Positions 26,801 through 39,933 of a DNA stretch of 64,000 bases are shown here, one piece after another (positions within the stretch are counted from its first letter, which is position 1; each line of letters opens with the position of its first letter). The notes beneath the pieces were generated by a model. It was not told where the DNA came from, searched no databases, and saw nothing but the letters and a program-made list of their open reading frames with translations. The position numbers and the translations under genes were made by a program. Where the stretch lies: assembly GCA_038380795.1 (NCBI GenBank), contig CM076277.1, positions 6,383,501 through 6,447,500 of the forward strand. The letters run 5' to 3'. Source of the stretch: Pyrocephalus nanus (lineage: Eukaryota; Chordata; Aves; Passeriformes; Tyrannidae).

Positions 26801-29604
26801 ACAACAAAGCTCTAACTGAAATAGGAGCATAATGAGCAGCAACATCAGCCCTAAACTTCTAAACTTTTATATTACAGCTAAGTGTGGTGGGAGGGGAACA
26901 AAGCACAATTAATTTCCTCCTCCAGAGAGGGAAATGAAGCTGCATTTCCAGGCTCTTGTTCTCTTTTGCCCACCACCCAGGCACATTCAGCAGGTTCACC
27001 ACCACGCTTCCTACAGTCCCTCACTCTCTGTGCTCTCCCAAAGGAAGGTGTTTACCCCCGTGTCCTCCTGCCAAATGTGGTGACATGGTGATTCACTAAA
27101 GAATGAGACAAGCTGTCACTCCTTTAGAGGGTCTTAAAAACTGTGCTGTTTTAATCCCCCTCCAGATGTGAGCATTTCTGCCTTTCCTTCTCCCCCAACA
27201 CAACGTGCTGGTGAGGTTTCTCTCTGGCAGATGCTGGAACCAGAGGCACAGTAAGAGCCCTGCATCAGCTCAGCATGTGCTGCTGCACCAGCCTCTGCCA
27301 GGTTATCTGGAACACAAGGTAGCCAGAGTCCCTGCTTAGGAGAGGGGACCAGAATCTGTCTTGACAAGTGTTTTGCATGCAGTTAAATAGACAAATGTAT
27401 TCTGCTGCCAGCCTCTTGCAGGAATTTGACTTGATGCCTGTCACCAAACAGCTTCTTTTGCACTGGAAGAATTACAAAACACTCATACCCTGTAATGATC
27501 AAAAAGAGAGCCCCCATGCCCACATTAGGTTTCTGAGATACAATCCACACTCCCTTGCAAGCTAAGAACATCTAAGCCTACCCAGAATTAGGGTATGCAT
27601 TTCTGAAGGGCAAAACAAACATCAAGCTATGATATACAGGCCTATAAGCTACAGTATGAACAGACCTCTCATGTGGCCTGTTTGCAGCACCAATAATCCA
27701 CCTTCTCAAGACATCACCTTATTCACATGTACAGTGCAACCCCCTTCTCCATTACCCTAATCCCTGATCAGCCTCCCATGTAGAGCAGACGGGGGCACAC
27801 AGCTCAAGCTGGGTTTATTTGGAGCTAATGCTGTGTGGATACACTCAGCCCACATGCAAATATCTGAAATGACTCCTACCAACCCAATTCAGTGGTTTTT
27901 TTGAAGCAGTAAATCCAGGTCATTAGTTATTTTTTCATTCATCACTTTTTTTGTGTAATGGTCAAGTAGGAGCCCGTTAAAATACCCGCTACTGTGCATG
28001 ATCAGAAACTCATTTCAGAAGAGCTCAGAAGTAACAGTGGCTCTCATCTGTTGCAAATACAAGCTCTCAAAAGACAAAATAAAGACCCTTCCTTCTTTCA
28101 CTTTCTGTATCACTTTATTTCTACCACACCCTTTCTCAGAGTACATTTCAGAGTACAGTGCACCCAAAGCTCAGAACCACAAATAAAGGCATTATCAGAA
28201 GAAAGCAGCTTTCAGTCAGATTGTGCCTCTTTAGTTATCAACACTAAATACTGCAATTGAAGACTTAAACCAGACACTGGCATTTTACATGACAAGAAAT
28301 AACAAAACCTGCTTTCTCTGAATTGATATCTTGGCAGTCAATTGAAAGCCAAGAAGCTGCAAGATCCACCTGTGCTGCTGCTGGATCATCCCTAAAGGAT
28401 TCCTCAGCTTCTATATGCCCAGTGAGTTTATAGATGATCATTTCCCCCTCCATCTGGTCACCCATTTTCACCCAGCTCACAGGTGCCCTGTATCCCTCAG
28501 AACCTGAGGGATATCTGCTTCAGTTTATTACCCACTGACAATATTATCACATTTAGTTTATTTTCATGTGAAATCAAACAAAAGGACACAATTTTATCTT
28601 CCCTCTATTGTTCCACTTGTTTAATCACTCTTGAAATGCAAACAGATCAACAAAAGAGGCTGTGAAACCTCTACCCTCAGATATTCAGAGCTCAGTTGAA
28701 GAAGCTCCTGAGCAGACTGCTCTGACTTCCAGGTTGGATGTAACCTCACACCTAGAGCCTCCTTTGAGCAGGTAGGTGATACTAGACAGGCTCCAAAGTA
28801 CCTCTTAACCCAAGTTTGCTCTGCTTCTCATAGAATTCGCAGTTCTGAGCATGTTTGATAAGCTTCCTGCAGTATTTAGATAACTAAACCGAACCCTCTA
28901 CACTAAAAGCTTCTCACAAACACTAAAGCAGAGTCTGGAAGGATGTTGGGAATATTCCTCTCTGCACATGAGAGCAGCCATTCCATGACTGATGAGCACT
29001 GCATGTCGAGTTAATCCCTACCTGAAACATCTACACCGAAAATCCCATAATTCCCAGGCCACAAGCACAACCCCTTTGGGTACTTCAGCAGCACTTCTAG
29101 AAGAGGCAGTGCCAAGAGACCCTCAATTCCAAAGCAGCCCCCAGAGCCCCCGTTCCCTCTGGGACTCTCATTCTTTGACCTCTCAAGGGGGAAAGACAAA
29201 TTGAGCCTCAACAACTCATCTCAGGAGCTCCCAAAAACTGTAACAGCTTTGTCACTTCTGGCTATGACTGAATTTAAGTTGGCAATTCTGCCAACCCTCT
29301 GAGCTACCCAGCCCCTGATGCCTTTCATTTTTTAGGGTCTGGTTAGATCAGCCCATCCATTATAAGTTTGACACAGCAGGACCCACAAGCACTTCAGACT
29401 TTTCATCATTTCAGCTAAAACCCCCATTTTGGGAGGATTTACAGCTGGGCTGAGGGAGTGGCGTCTGGCTGGAACGTGGCACAGAGTCTGGCCATTTCAT
29501 AATAAATCTATTATGCTATTTTTAAATTAGAAGGCTAAAAAATACAAATGAAGTTGACCATTTGCTGACACATCTTTGATCTCAGAAGGAACATGAATTC
29601 CAGA
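20886..29604. other. Intergenic DNA, no supported gene
   Basis: Noncoding. Two intervals stand out by composition. At 22080-22300 there is AT-rich sequence full of TAATTA/ATTA cores, a possible conserved element. At 22540-22930 there is more GC-rich sequence with open frames in several overlapping frames (up to 162 codons), without any recognisable domain. A third, 26560-26780, is purine-rich on the + strand. A 178-codon frame at 23634-24170 begins with GTG rather than ATG and looks like chance. No exon was supported. Confidence 0.6.
22080..22300. promoter_or_regulatory. Candidate AT-rich conserved element with homeodomain cores
   Basis: This ~220-base stretch contains TGTAATTAATTAAAT at about 22130, ATGAATTAATGATTAGCC at about 22243 and several further ATTA cores. 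CAATCAGATGA and TGCAATC words lie between them. Homeodomain factors bind ATTA cores. Such clusters are common in noncoding elements around developmental regulators, but AT-rich DNA produces them by chance too. The call rests on composition only; conservation was not tested. Confidence 0.25.
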
Positions 29605-29689
29605 GGCCAGCTCTTCAGCTGATGTAAATCAGCAGAACTACACTGGCATCAGTGGAGCTCCAGTGATTTACATGCTACAAATCTGTCCC
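29605..29689. mobile_element. Degraded palindromic MITE-like amniote repeat
   Basis: The segment opens with GGCCAGCTCTTCAGCTGATG and contains TGTAAATCAGCA on the left and CCAGTGATTTACATGC on the right. These are imperfect reverse complements around a centre with 'catcagtggagct'. This matches a remembered ancient palindromic repeat family of reptiles and birds, with the pattern 'agctggtgtaaatcagc...gctgatttacaccagct'. The copy is old and diverged, and I cannot give a database name. Noncoding. Confidence 0.6.
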
Positions 29690-29724
29690 TGGATTTATTA
29701 ATGGAATATTTGTAGTTGGCTTTC

Positions 29725-29790
29725 GGGTCAGGTCCTCACTGTTGATGTAACCCACAGGAATCAATGGGGAGTTGCTCATGCAAATGCAGA
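29725..29790. mobile_element. Possible half copy of the same palindromic repeat
   Basis: The stretch 'gggtcaggtcctcactgttgatgtaaccc' followed by 'aatcaatggggagttgc' resembles the left half of the palindromic repeat immediately upstream, or of a relative. The right half is missing or too diverged to see. It also includes an octamer word ATGCAAAT at 29778-29785. Confidence 0.35.
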
Positions 29791-32700
29791 AAAAGGCTTG
29801 GGTTTCTTCCTTCCCATTACTGATTATTTAATTTTTAATTAAAACAAAATTGCAGGGAACAAGCCTAATCATGGAGAACCCAGAGTTTAAGGCAGCATAT
29901 CTTGGTTGAGACCATAATGAGATTTACAAGCAGCTGTAAGGACATGCATCAATTGCTGCTTTTCATTTTTATAGGTTGATCCATAGAGCAATCTGTGCTA
30001 TTTCTGATCTATATTTGCACCACAAGCCTGTATTTGAGTAATTTCATAGGAAGACCTGCTGAAATTTAAAAAAATAATCTGAAAAATTGAGACCAAATAT
30101 TCGCTGTTGCATTCAGGACTTTGTTTTCATGCCTCCTCCCCCACCTATTTCTTCCTTTGTTTTTTAGAAAGGGCCAAGCATCTCTGCCTCAGCTTCTTCA
30201 AACCACGTGTGTGCAGAGTGTCACTGATGGAGAGCCCAGAGGGTACCAAGGGAAGAAGGAAGATGAGGCACTACAGCCAAAATCCAGGACATTCAAGCTC
30301 AATTTAAGTCTGCCCCAATTTCCCCCATCCCACAGGGCAAGTCCCATCACCTTTTGGCCCTGTTTCCACCCCCTCCCTTGCCACAAAGTCAAATGGGACT
30401 AATGATATTTAACTGAACTGTGTGTGGAGCTGGGATTTATGTCCAACATATGCTGAACATGCCAGCTATTTGCATGTTTGTGACGCAGATGCCACCATAA
30501 AGGTGGAGCTGCTTCTGCACATGCAGCATTTTACAGCCCTTTCTCAAACCCTGACTTACCTGGCTCGTTGACCAGGTGGTTTTAGAAGGGATATTTTGTA
30601 TTTAGTGCTACTCTCACCACAAAACCTTTGCTGACACCCAGCACACGCAGTGCCTGTGGTGTACTCAGAAAGCATTAATTGATGCAATGCCCAAGATAGA
30701 AAATGTTTTTTTCCCCTCAGTACATTTCTTCATTTACTGAATAATTCAGCTTCTATACAGGCTTAGCTGACCTTTGCTTGATAAAGTCATATTTCCAAGC
30801 ATTTGCTTGCATTTGGTCTTTTTAATCAGGTTCAAGTCCACTCGTTCCACATCAGAGCAGAGAATAATGATGCAGATCCGTGTTTTAGCCAAGTGATGTT
30901 CCTCTAGCACACACACTTCCCCCAAATCACTGAGTTGTTAACTAAAGTGTAAGAGAATTTATGATGCTAAATAAAACCAGGAAAAAAAAAAAAAAAAAGA
31001 TGTTTTAATAAGATGAAAATCCAAATGTTAAAATAATGAGCCATCTGTATGGGTGGCCCTCTCCTGAGAGATGCCAAGAGCTTTACCATCTGTGAAACAT
31101 TTACCAGCTGTTTCCTTCCTTTTTCGTGAGAACAGAAGAAATCCTTGCAGTTGGTGTTTCTAACTGACACATCCTAGTGAAAGGAACAGGTTTGTTCAAC
31201 GTCAGGGACCTCTCCTAAACCAAGCCTGGCTGGAATTAACCTAATATTTTGGTAGGCATTGCTGCTCCCTGCTTCAGAGAGGTCTTTCCAAACAATGGTC
31301 CAGCAGCCCACAAAGTACTTAAAAAAGGAAAAAGGCAGAAAACATCCCACAAAGCACAGACTGGTTGCAGGAACAATGTATTGAACATTTGATCTGAACA
31401 TTTCTTTACTGTTTTGCTTTTTAAAAAAAAAATCTGTTGCAGGAATTTGGGATAAATTGTAACCCGTGTAAAGCACCTGCAGTAAATAAGTAAAACCCAG
31501 GTATTACTGATTAAAAGATCTGGACCTCTCTTTCTCTCCTCTGATCATCTGATACCTGCAATCAGCACATCCCTGCACCCACCTCTGAGCACAGGAATTG
31601 TGTGGTCCTGGGATCATACAGTGCTGATGCTCCACAGGATTTTAGTTTGCAATAGAACAGACTAAAGGCTACAAAATAAATACATGTTTAATCCATGAAA
31701 GGAGATATCAGCTTGTATTTATTTGTATCCTGATGTGCTCTGGCTCTAATTGTATAACATTTCATTATTTCCTCAGTGCTCCCTTATTTCAGCAGCTGCC
31801 AATGTGAATTGAAGAGGATATCACTTCAGAAGTAGAATTAGCTCTTAAATTCCAAGTCGATGAAATTTGCCCATAGAAGTGATAGCTGAGTATTTCACAG
31901 AAACTCCCTTTTTAAAAAGTTTATTTTTTTTCAAGAGACTTGTGCAGTGAGTCAGGGGAAAAAAAAAAAATCAGCATCTACTCAATTTGACAGTGCATGT
32001 GGCTGTGTAAGGAGCAATGTTTGGTTATCACTTACATGCCAAACACCACAATATCCTGCACTTCACAACCAGGAAAACTATAACAGACATGAAAACAGGC
32101 ACCAGTTCCACACAATACACTCACTGCACCTCTGTAGTATAAAAGCCAGTTCTAAGGGCACCAAAAAATAATAATATCCATGCTCTGGTTCATATCTTAA
32201 GTGCAAAAGAAAATAGAGTTGTTTGTGTCCTCTTGGGCACAACTCCCCCAGTACAGCATCCACACCAATAATATTGTCACCTGTTTTTTCTCCTGAAAAT
32301 GAAGACTTAGATTTGGAATGTAAAGTAATATTAAAACACAGCACAAAATGTTTGCTAGGAATCCTCCCAATTATTTTATAATTTGGTCTAATACTGAATA
32401 GTACCAAAGAGTTTATTATTTGTTCTTCAAAAAGGAATTACAAGGCTTGGTAGCTTGCACAGTATTTTAGAGCACAGTTATACCACTGTCAAATGAATCT
32501 GCATTTTACCAGAAAAATCTAAAGCCTTCAAAACATGGCAAAAATGAAGTTTCATGTCATCCTTGACAAGTAAGTCCTGGAAAACATCATATCAATATTT
32601 ATTCCCAGAGAAACTGAGGCATGAAGTAATACAATTTATTTTCAGTCTGATGTATTTATTCTTGCCTCCAAACTGTCAAACCAGCCCAGCTAGATGGGAA

Positions 32701-33031
32701 TCCTAACAGTACCACAGCCCTTATATTCTCCTTAAAGTGTTATAAAATCCTTGGGATACAGGATGGCATGGAAAATATGGGTTGCTTGAGTGTTGTGTGT
32801 TCCAAGGAGCACTTCCTTTGGAGGTCAAGAGACTTCAATTCGTTATATCCTCTGGTGACCCGAGGCCATAAGAGCATCCACACTTCCATGAGTGTTATTA
32901 GGATGTGCTTAAAAAGGGATGAGGCAAAAGCCAACCCTGGCTGTGTTACAGAACACATGCAACTAATCAGAGATTACCAACCAAACAATGGGGTTTGCAG
33001 GTGTGTGAAACCCTGTGTGCCTTTCTGGCTT
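29791..33031. other. Intergenic DNA, no supported gene
   Basis: Noncoding, AT-rich, with A homopolymers near 30981-30998 and 31960-31971. A MIR/L2-like word (cagagaaactgaggcatgaag) occurs near 32606 but is too short to call. Open frames are short and unrecognised. Confidence 0.65.
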
Positions 33032-33610
33032 TATAGAATCTCAACCTCTTGGGTTGGAAAAAACCTTGAGCATCATCAAGTCCAAGCATTCCCTCAGCAC
33101 TAACTCACGTCCCCAAGGGCCATGTCTCCACAGGACTAAACCCCTCCGGGATGGGGACTCCACCACCTCCCTGGGCAGCCCCTTCCAATGCTTTACAAAT
33201 ATTTCAGCAAAGACATTTTCCCTAATATCCAACCTAAACCCTTCCTTGTGTAACCTGAGGCCATTTCCTCTCATCCTGTCCCTTGTTCCCTTGGAGCAGA
33301 GCCCGACTCCCACCAGCTCCTCCCGCCTGTCAGGGATTTGGGGAGAGTGAGAAGGTCCCCCCTGAGCCTCCTTTTCTCCAGGCTGAGCCCCCCCAGCTCC
33401 CTCAGCCACTCCTGCTGCTCCAGAGCCTTCCCTGGACACACTCCAGCCCTTCAACATCCTTGTCACAAGGGGGGCCCAGAACTGCCCCCAGGGCTGGAGG
33501 TGCCTCAGCAGTGCCAGCACAGGGGACAATCCCTGCCCTGGTCCTGCTGCCACAAGCCAGGACACCACTGGCCTTCTTGCCCACCAGGGCACACCCTGGC
33601 CCATGTTCAT
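33032..33610 (-). mobile_element. CR1 LINE 3' portion, ~580 bp, minus strand
   Basis: This is the longest of the younger CR1 fragments in the window. On the + strand it starts at TATAGAATC (mutated 3' octamer complement), followed by 'gggttggaaaaaaccttgagcatcatcaagtcc'. It continues through 'gggcagccccttccaatgc' and 'ctttt ctccaggctgagcc', and ends around 'ttcttgcccaccagggcacaccctggcccatgtt'. Read on the minus strand it is the CR1 3' region and the last part of the ORF2 neighbourhood. A 195-codon frame stays open across it on the minus strand (33041-33628), but it is not a reverse transcriptase domain and has no sign of being expressed. The 5' truncation is typical. Confidence 0.95.
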
Positions 33611-36600
33611 ATTTATAAAACCCCACAACTAAGTCTGCTATTTAAGTTATTTATTTTATAAATAATAGCCAGGTTTTAAAATTAACGAATCTTAGGGGTT
33701 TTTTGTTGCTGTTTGAAATCTCTCAGGGTGATTTTTCCATGGTTTTCAATCCCTTATATGGCATCAACATACATTTGTACATGTGTAATTAACCCATTTT
33801 GTTCTTGGTTCTAGTTCTAAGGAACACTGCTCTGAACAAAGCCCACCTGGAATACTCCCACACACGAGGAAAAACCTCACTTGGCATTTGAAGTACCTGC
33901 ATAACTGAGGAGGTGTTAGACCTTGCTTTTCTGTTTTGAAAGCTGCAGTTTGAGCAGTTAGTACATCTAAGTGACACCAGTTACAGTGTTCAGTATCTGA
34001 ATCCTGGGTTATAAAAAGTGGTTTGTAACCACTGCCTCCCTTCCACGCTCCTGGAACTGCTCAGTGGGTTGGTAGGAATGACAGAGCAGCTCCAAGGAAC
34101 AGCAAGGTGCCAGGGGTGGGTTCCTGCTGATTTACTGGGCTGCACAGAGCTCCTGGTTAGTGGGCGTTTGAGATGTAAACTCAGAGAATCCAGGCACTCA
34201 GCACAGCTAAAAACCCCCTCTTTACTTGTTGGAAGGGGAACCACATTACCCAGAGCACCCTGGACAAATTCCAGCCCAGGTAACTGCATCCTGGTTGAGT
34301 AAATTCTCCATCCATTTCCAGTTAGGAAGGGTATTAATAATTTTTGGCTCTGTGCTGCTCCCATGACAGGGGTGAACAAAAGCAGCAGTTGACACCGATC
34401 AACTTTGTGACACATGGCTGGAAAAACGGGCTTGCTAAGTAAGTAATGGTGGATATTAACATTTTGGATGGAGAGCCCTGCACAGTTCACTCAGGGACAA
34501 GTGGTGCTTTGCCAGGAGCTACAGGAACCATCCAAGGCAAAGAGAAACAGGAACACAGCCCAAGTTCTGGGGCTGCACCACCTCAAAGCCCTGGATGTAT
34601 TATGTGATAAAGAACTAGGCAGCATTAAGAAAAGCTCCTGTTCTTTCTCTGTTTCCAGGTAACTTGTCTGTCTTACCACAGCAAGTGTTCAGAGAAGAGC
34701 CATCACTGACCCAGAGAAGAACAGACTCACATCCCACATTTTAAGTTCACCTGGAATGAATGAATGGCCCTATAAACCTTTTAAGCCCTTGTGTGTCCTG
34801 TGCAATCAATGACACTAAAACAAGTCACAGACTTCCAGGGGATGCTCTGAAGACTGAGGAAATCACCTCATCAATACACAGGGAAAGAGGCTTTGCTCCA
34901 GTATTTCTATCCAGTTGGGAATATCAACCAAGCTCTTGACCCAAAAGGTTCATCTAAAAAAAACGCCACTGTACAATTTATATGTTGGAATACACTTTAA
35001 AAATATAATTTCTTCTGGTCCAAGGAGACCTTAAGAGCAATTACAAGACAGGAGTAAATACATTTTCAGGTTGACTGACATTTCTCAGCATAATTTTTGA
35101 CTGAATGACCAAAATGGAGCAGCTGAAAAAAAATCCCCTGCAAGGATCTCTGGCTTTCCTGACCCTGTCCTTCTCTTATTTGTATAATATTTATGATCTT
35201 GTGGATCTTAATTCCTCCATTGAGAGCCTGATGCCGATTCACAGACCAGGTGCTGTGTAGGTGGGTGCTGTGTGGGTTTCCCCTCTACTCAGATGCCTGA
35301 ACTACAAGAGCTCAGCATCATGTTCAGCCAGGCCTGAACACCCTTGGAGCCAAGATTAACAATCTGTGCCAATCTATGGAGGCAGCCTGGGATCAAAACA
35401 CCTTTTTTAAAAAAAAACTTTGGTTAATATCTAGTTATATAAAGAGTAAAAATCTGTCCATCAAAAAAGTCTCTTGCTCACTTGTGCAGTCAAAATTATG
35501 CCTAACTTGTAGAAGATCATTGAACAGGAGACGCCCATCCTTGATCTCCAAGTAATTCATTATCAGTTAATGCCACAGATTTCAATGGAAGGCATCAGAA
35601 AGCCTGTTAAGACATGAGAAACCAAAGTATGTGTTTTGGCACTTAAGGACTCATTTGTGAACAAATTCACTGTTTTCATAGAGTTTCAAAGGAATATCTG
35701 CTTTAATAAACTAAACCAAAAGCTGTAACTATCTAATCTCAGCAGTCTGTTAGATCTTCATCTCAGTCATAGTTCCAGTGTATTTCCCAGTGCTCTCCAG
35801 AATCTCTCTCAGCTTCCCAGTGGGGAAAGGTAGCTACATATCTGGATTTTTGGAACACTCCAGACTCCCCCTGAGCCCCCATTTGCCTCTCCACTGTCAA
35901 TCCCCCCGTGCTGTCAGTCTTTTTTTACTCAGCCTTTGGTAAAAAAGAAGTACAAAAATCAATGTAAAATTCAAATAGGGCTGGGAAGTACATTTGGTAT
36001 CAGATTGCCTCAAAACCTACTGCAGCTTTTTTTGCAAAACTATACCCATGTTCTCCCAAGTTCTTGGGCACATCTGGAGTTTCACAGTTTTGGATCAAAC
36101 CAGATGACAGCAGTCTGTCAAAAGACAGCCAGAAGCCCATCAAAGAGATATGCAAAAGAATTATATGTAGAAAACTCTTTTGAACCCAAAATAGAAGTTT
36201 TATGTAACACAGAAATAGTTCTTTTCCCAAACTTCCTTTCATGGAAAGGACAGAAAGTTGATTCTTTCTGTCTGAGAACAACACATTGGCTTTACTGATG
36301 ACAGTCCTTAGAAAAGAAGGCAAGAGCATTTACTACTGTGAGATCATTTTACACACATGAAAGCACTGATCAGCTTGTGCACAGTGGGGAGAGGGGATGG
36401 GAACCACAACACCAAGATCTGGGGCCACCTTTGGGGGACCCACTTCTGCCCCAAAAAGTTTTGCATCTCAGGTACAGAAAAAACTTAAACCACACAAAAT
36501 TAACACACAAAAGCAAGATAAGTTTCTTCAGGAAGGGCTTTCTGGCTCGATTTGAGAGATGGTGGCTCACAGCACTGTACTTGGCCTCAGAAATTTAATT

Positions 36601-37094
36601 GTACCTAAATTAAGACTGAAAGCTGATCAGGTTGGACTAAAGCCTAGTGGGATTCTGAAACAGAGATTTCTCGCTCCGTCCTTTGCTAATATTTTTCCAA
36701 ACTGCTTTTTGGCAACGCCTTCATTTTTGCACCCAGTTTTCCCTGTAAATGAGCAGTGAAATTCCAAAGGACTCTATCAGGAGTTAAAATCACTCAGTAT
36801 ATATTTGCCAGCGCATGCAGTATTTATTTTTAAACAGTGCCAAAAGTGTTTATAGATAGAAACAACAGGACAACCCATAATTAAATAACTGTTTCTGCTA
36901 CATCTGCTATTTAGCAACTTGAAGGAAAATAATTTCCCAACAACAAATAGGAATGGTCAAGAAAGCTCTCAAGTTTGGGCCCATTATTACCATATAAAAC
37001 AACATATTAGTTGCTTAGCTACCAATCATAAAAGAAGCCCAATTAAAAATGAAAGAATCTTAACTAGCTGCATGGAATATAAAAGTGAAAAGTT
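33611..37094. other. Intergenic DNA, no supported gene
   Basis: Noncoding. The longest open frame, 166 codons on the minus strand at 33990-34490, has no recognisable domain. Nothing else was supported apart from general AT-rich sequence. Confidence 0.65.
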
Positions 37095-37320
37095 AAAAGC
37101 TGTCAGGTGGTTAGTGGAGAGAATACTGAGAAGTGATTGACAAACTGGGCTTGCTTTGCTTCAAATTTGGCTTTGATTCAATAAATGATTGACACACTGA
37201 TGTCGTCTGAAATAGCAGATTGTGCTTTGGAGAGGCTATTTAGCAGCCCATTGATTGACAGGTTACTAAAATTGTCCCATGGACAGAGGTAACCAAACAG
37301 AGCTATATTTTGACAGGTGG
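37095..37320. promoter_or_regulatory. Candidate enhancer: cluster of PBX-MEIS/PREP-type sites
   Basis: Three copies of TGATTGACA occur at 37134-37142, 37186-37194 and 37252-37260. The third extends to TGATTGACAG, the preferred composite site for PBX with PREP/MEIS. MEIS-type half-sites flank them: CTGTCA at 37100-37105 and TGACAG at 37311-37316. A TCF-like CTTTGATT sits at 37171-37178, just before AATAAATGATTGACA. The cluster lies about 11 kb upstream of the TSHZ2 start codon. Motif content is seen; enhancer activity and target gene are inferred. Teashirt proteins are known partners of the Hox/Exd(Pbx)/Hth(Meis) system, which makes the idea reasonable. Confidence 0.4.
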
Positions 37321-39873
37321 GCTTTTTTTTTTTTTCACCTGTATTTGCTAGAGCATTTATATTAAAAGCAATAGAAAAAGGACCGCAAAAGTGTCATTCA
37401 ATTTTCAGGAAAATGGCTGGATGTCTGCTTTTGTAATATTGCTCCATAAACCTACAATTCCATTCCCCCATTAAGTGTCCTGGTTTGTGGGGTTTTTTTT
37501 AGGGAAAACCCTGTAAGCCAACCTGAACAGCCTCAGACTTTGTGCTCTGAGCACTTCACAGGGCATTGGTTACACCCAATGTAACCAAACATGTCTCCAA
37601 TAGGTAGCAGGTAACAAGGCCCAGTTTTTTAGGAACAAGGCACCCTCTTAAGTCTTGGTCTGATCAGTTCCCATAAACTAATCAAGGACTGGAGCAGCAC
37701 CTGAGTTTGAAGTCTCTGACCCCAGTAAGGCAGAGTTTGTAGAACACCTTCAATCTCCTCAGGAACAGGTGAGAGGCAGCACAAACTGAAGTTTTGCCCT
37801 TGACACAGGTGCTTCAGAAGTGCCTCATCATTTGGGAACAAAGGAAAGAACGTTCTCAGCAGGGATAGCCCTTAAAAGACTCCTAAAACTTGCTTTTAAT
37901 CAAAGAAAGAGCAGCACAGCATTTTTCTTACTAAGCACAAGTACAGCATTATTCATCTGCAGTGTTAGCCTCCAGACCCCAAACCCACAACTTTTCTAGG
38001 TTTATCAATGCTCTTACTTTTGGCATTTTTCATACAAACCCAACTACTACTGTTGAACAATAAGTCTTATTTCTGAATACACTCCTTCTTATTCCTAAAT
38101 CTCCACTTAAGATGTGGCCCACTTTGCCTCACAGTTTTTACTCTTCATGCTTCAGACTTCCACATGACTTTAATGTTTCTGACCTGCTTGCTTTCCATCT
38201 CCATCTTCTCAAGTGCTTTGTGATTCACTGATAAAACTCCATTTGATTTAAACCAAGGAAGTTTGCACAGGGTTACAGAGAGAACGCCAAGGACGAGCAC
38301 CAGCTTAGGTGGAAGCACTTTGAGTTTGGTGCCTGAGTGAACCTGCAAACCTGAGCTTCTCTCCACTTGTGGAGAGCAAGAAAAAGGTTTGTTTCCTGCA
38401 GAGAAATTCCCTCACAGAACAAATTCAAACCAGACCACATGAGAAGCACAAGCAAAATATGACTGATAATCTCTTACCTGAGAGAAGCAGGTACAGGGTC
38501 AAGCCAGGAGTTGCATCTGCACAAGGAAAACAGCCCCACAAAGCACAGCCTGAGTCTCACCAAGCCCAGGCCCCCTTGGCAGCTCCCCTAAATAGAGCCC
38601 CTGCCCTGCCCCAGCTGCAGCTCCTCACGGCATTTGCAGCATCAATTGGGAGCACCTGGGAAGAGACAGCGAGTCCCACCCAAAACGCAAACTCACCTTC
38701 CAGGCCCAGAGCACAAATATTTTCATGAATTTCCAGAAACTTCTGGAACTTCTTCTGTAGGGAGAAAAAAAAATTAGTTTTCCTTTAATTTTCACATGAG
38801 ATTTTTGCTTTTTTGCTGTGCAAAAACTTTGGCCCTTCTACCAATTTATGAAAATTGCATTTTAATTAAAACACTTTGATGATTCACAATTAGGCGTTTT
38901 GTCCCTTTTAGCGGCTTTAGAATTTCAGTTAAACTTTCTCAGCATTGTTTATTAAACAACTGTGCTTGGTATGTGTAAACTGTGTTTGTCCATTTATCTT
39001 TACTTGACATTTAAAAAACTTCCCGTATCACTCAGGGGGGGTCATGGAACAAGTGGCAATTCAGGGAATTAGAGATTCTAAAAGCATTTAGTGCCTTACC
39101 TTTTCCCCAGCCATTATCAGAGGCTTTAGAAAGCACCACTATCATTTTAGCACCCATATTATTTTATAGATACACCAATTATTTCAATTGTCAGCATAAT
39201 TTTATTTTGCAACTATAAATAATAAAAAATAATCATGTCAGTAGAATGAAGAATAGGCTTTCACTGCACAAACATGCCATAATAGATAGGATCCATCTCA
39301 ACACCACAGAGACTGGGTGTTTGAAAATGAAATTATCCAGATAGAGAGGGGAATTTCCATATTTTTAAAGGAAATTCGCCATTTCTAAAGGAAATTTCAG
39401 TCCCAAATATTTCTACCTCTGCCTTGCCTTCTACTCAACTGCCAACCCAAACTTTCCTGTAGATTTTTATCTGGTTCTGTCAGCTCTTCAATATATTTTC
39501 TGCAGGTTTCTGCCTCCTGTATTTGGATGCCTGTTGGAGAATTACAGCACCAAAGGCTCCCAGCATTCACTTCCCTGTCTCTGTGAGTGTCCCGGCCTCC
39601 CCCATCCCCTCTGTGCTCTCAGCACAGGAAAGATGTTCCACTTTCTGAAAGAAAAACTCCTTCTGCCTCCTCTTTGTTGCCTCCTGCAGAAGATGCAACC
39701 TCACAACCTCTGAACTGCTCCCAGACCAACCAGCAGCCAAGGCCTTTCCAAGTGTGAAATTCAGATGGGCCCAAGATTCCTTAGGAACAATCCTCTCCAA
39801 GAGAAACAGCCTTGTGCTTCCACTTCCCTCCTTCCCAGTTAGAGCAGTGCACACTCATATTTTTGATTCCTTT

Positions 39874-39933
39874 AAAAAAAAAAAAAAACAAAAAAAAAAA
39901 AAAAAAAAAAAAAACCAAAAAAACCCAAAAAAA
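39874..39933. repeat. A-rich simple repeat
   Basis: Two long A runs (about 15 and 24) are separated by C, then AACC-type interruptions. This may be a retroposon tail remnant; no element body is visible upstream. Confidence 0.85.

Noticed and set aside
32600..32640. MIR/L2-like SINE fragment
   Set aside because: Only a short word (cagagaaactgaggcatgaag) matches; not enough length to support a call. A similar weak match at 57030-57070 was also dropped.
33041..33628. 195-codon minus-strand open frame
   Set aside because: Entirely inside a CR1 3' fragment. It has no reverse transcriptase core and no sign of an independent gene.
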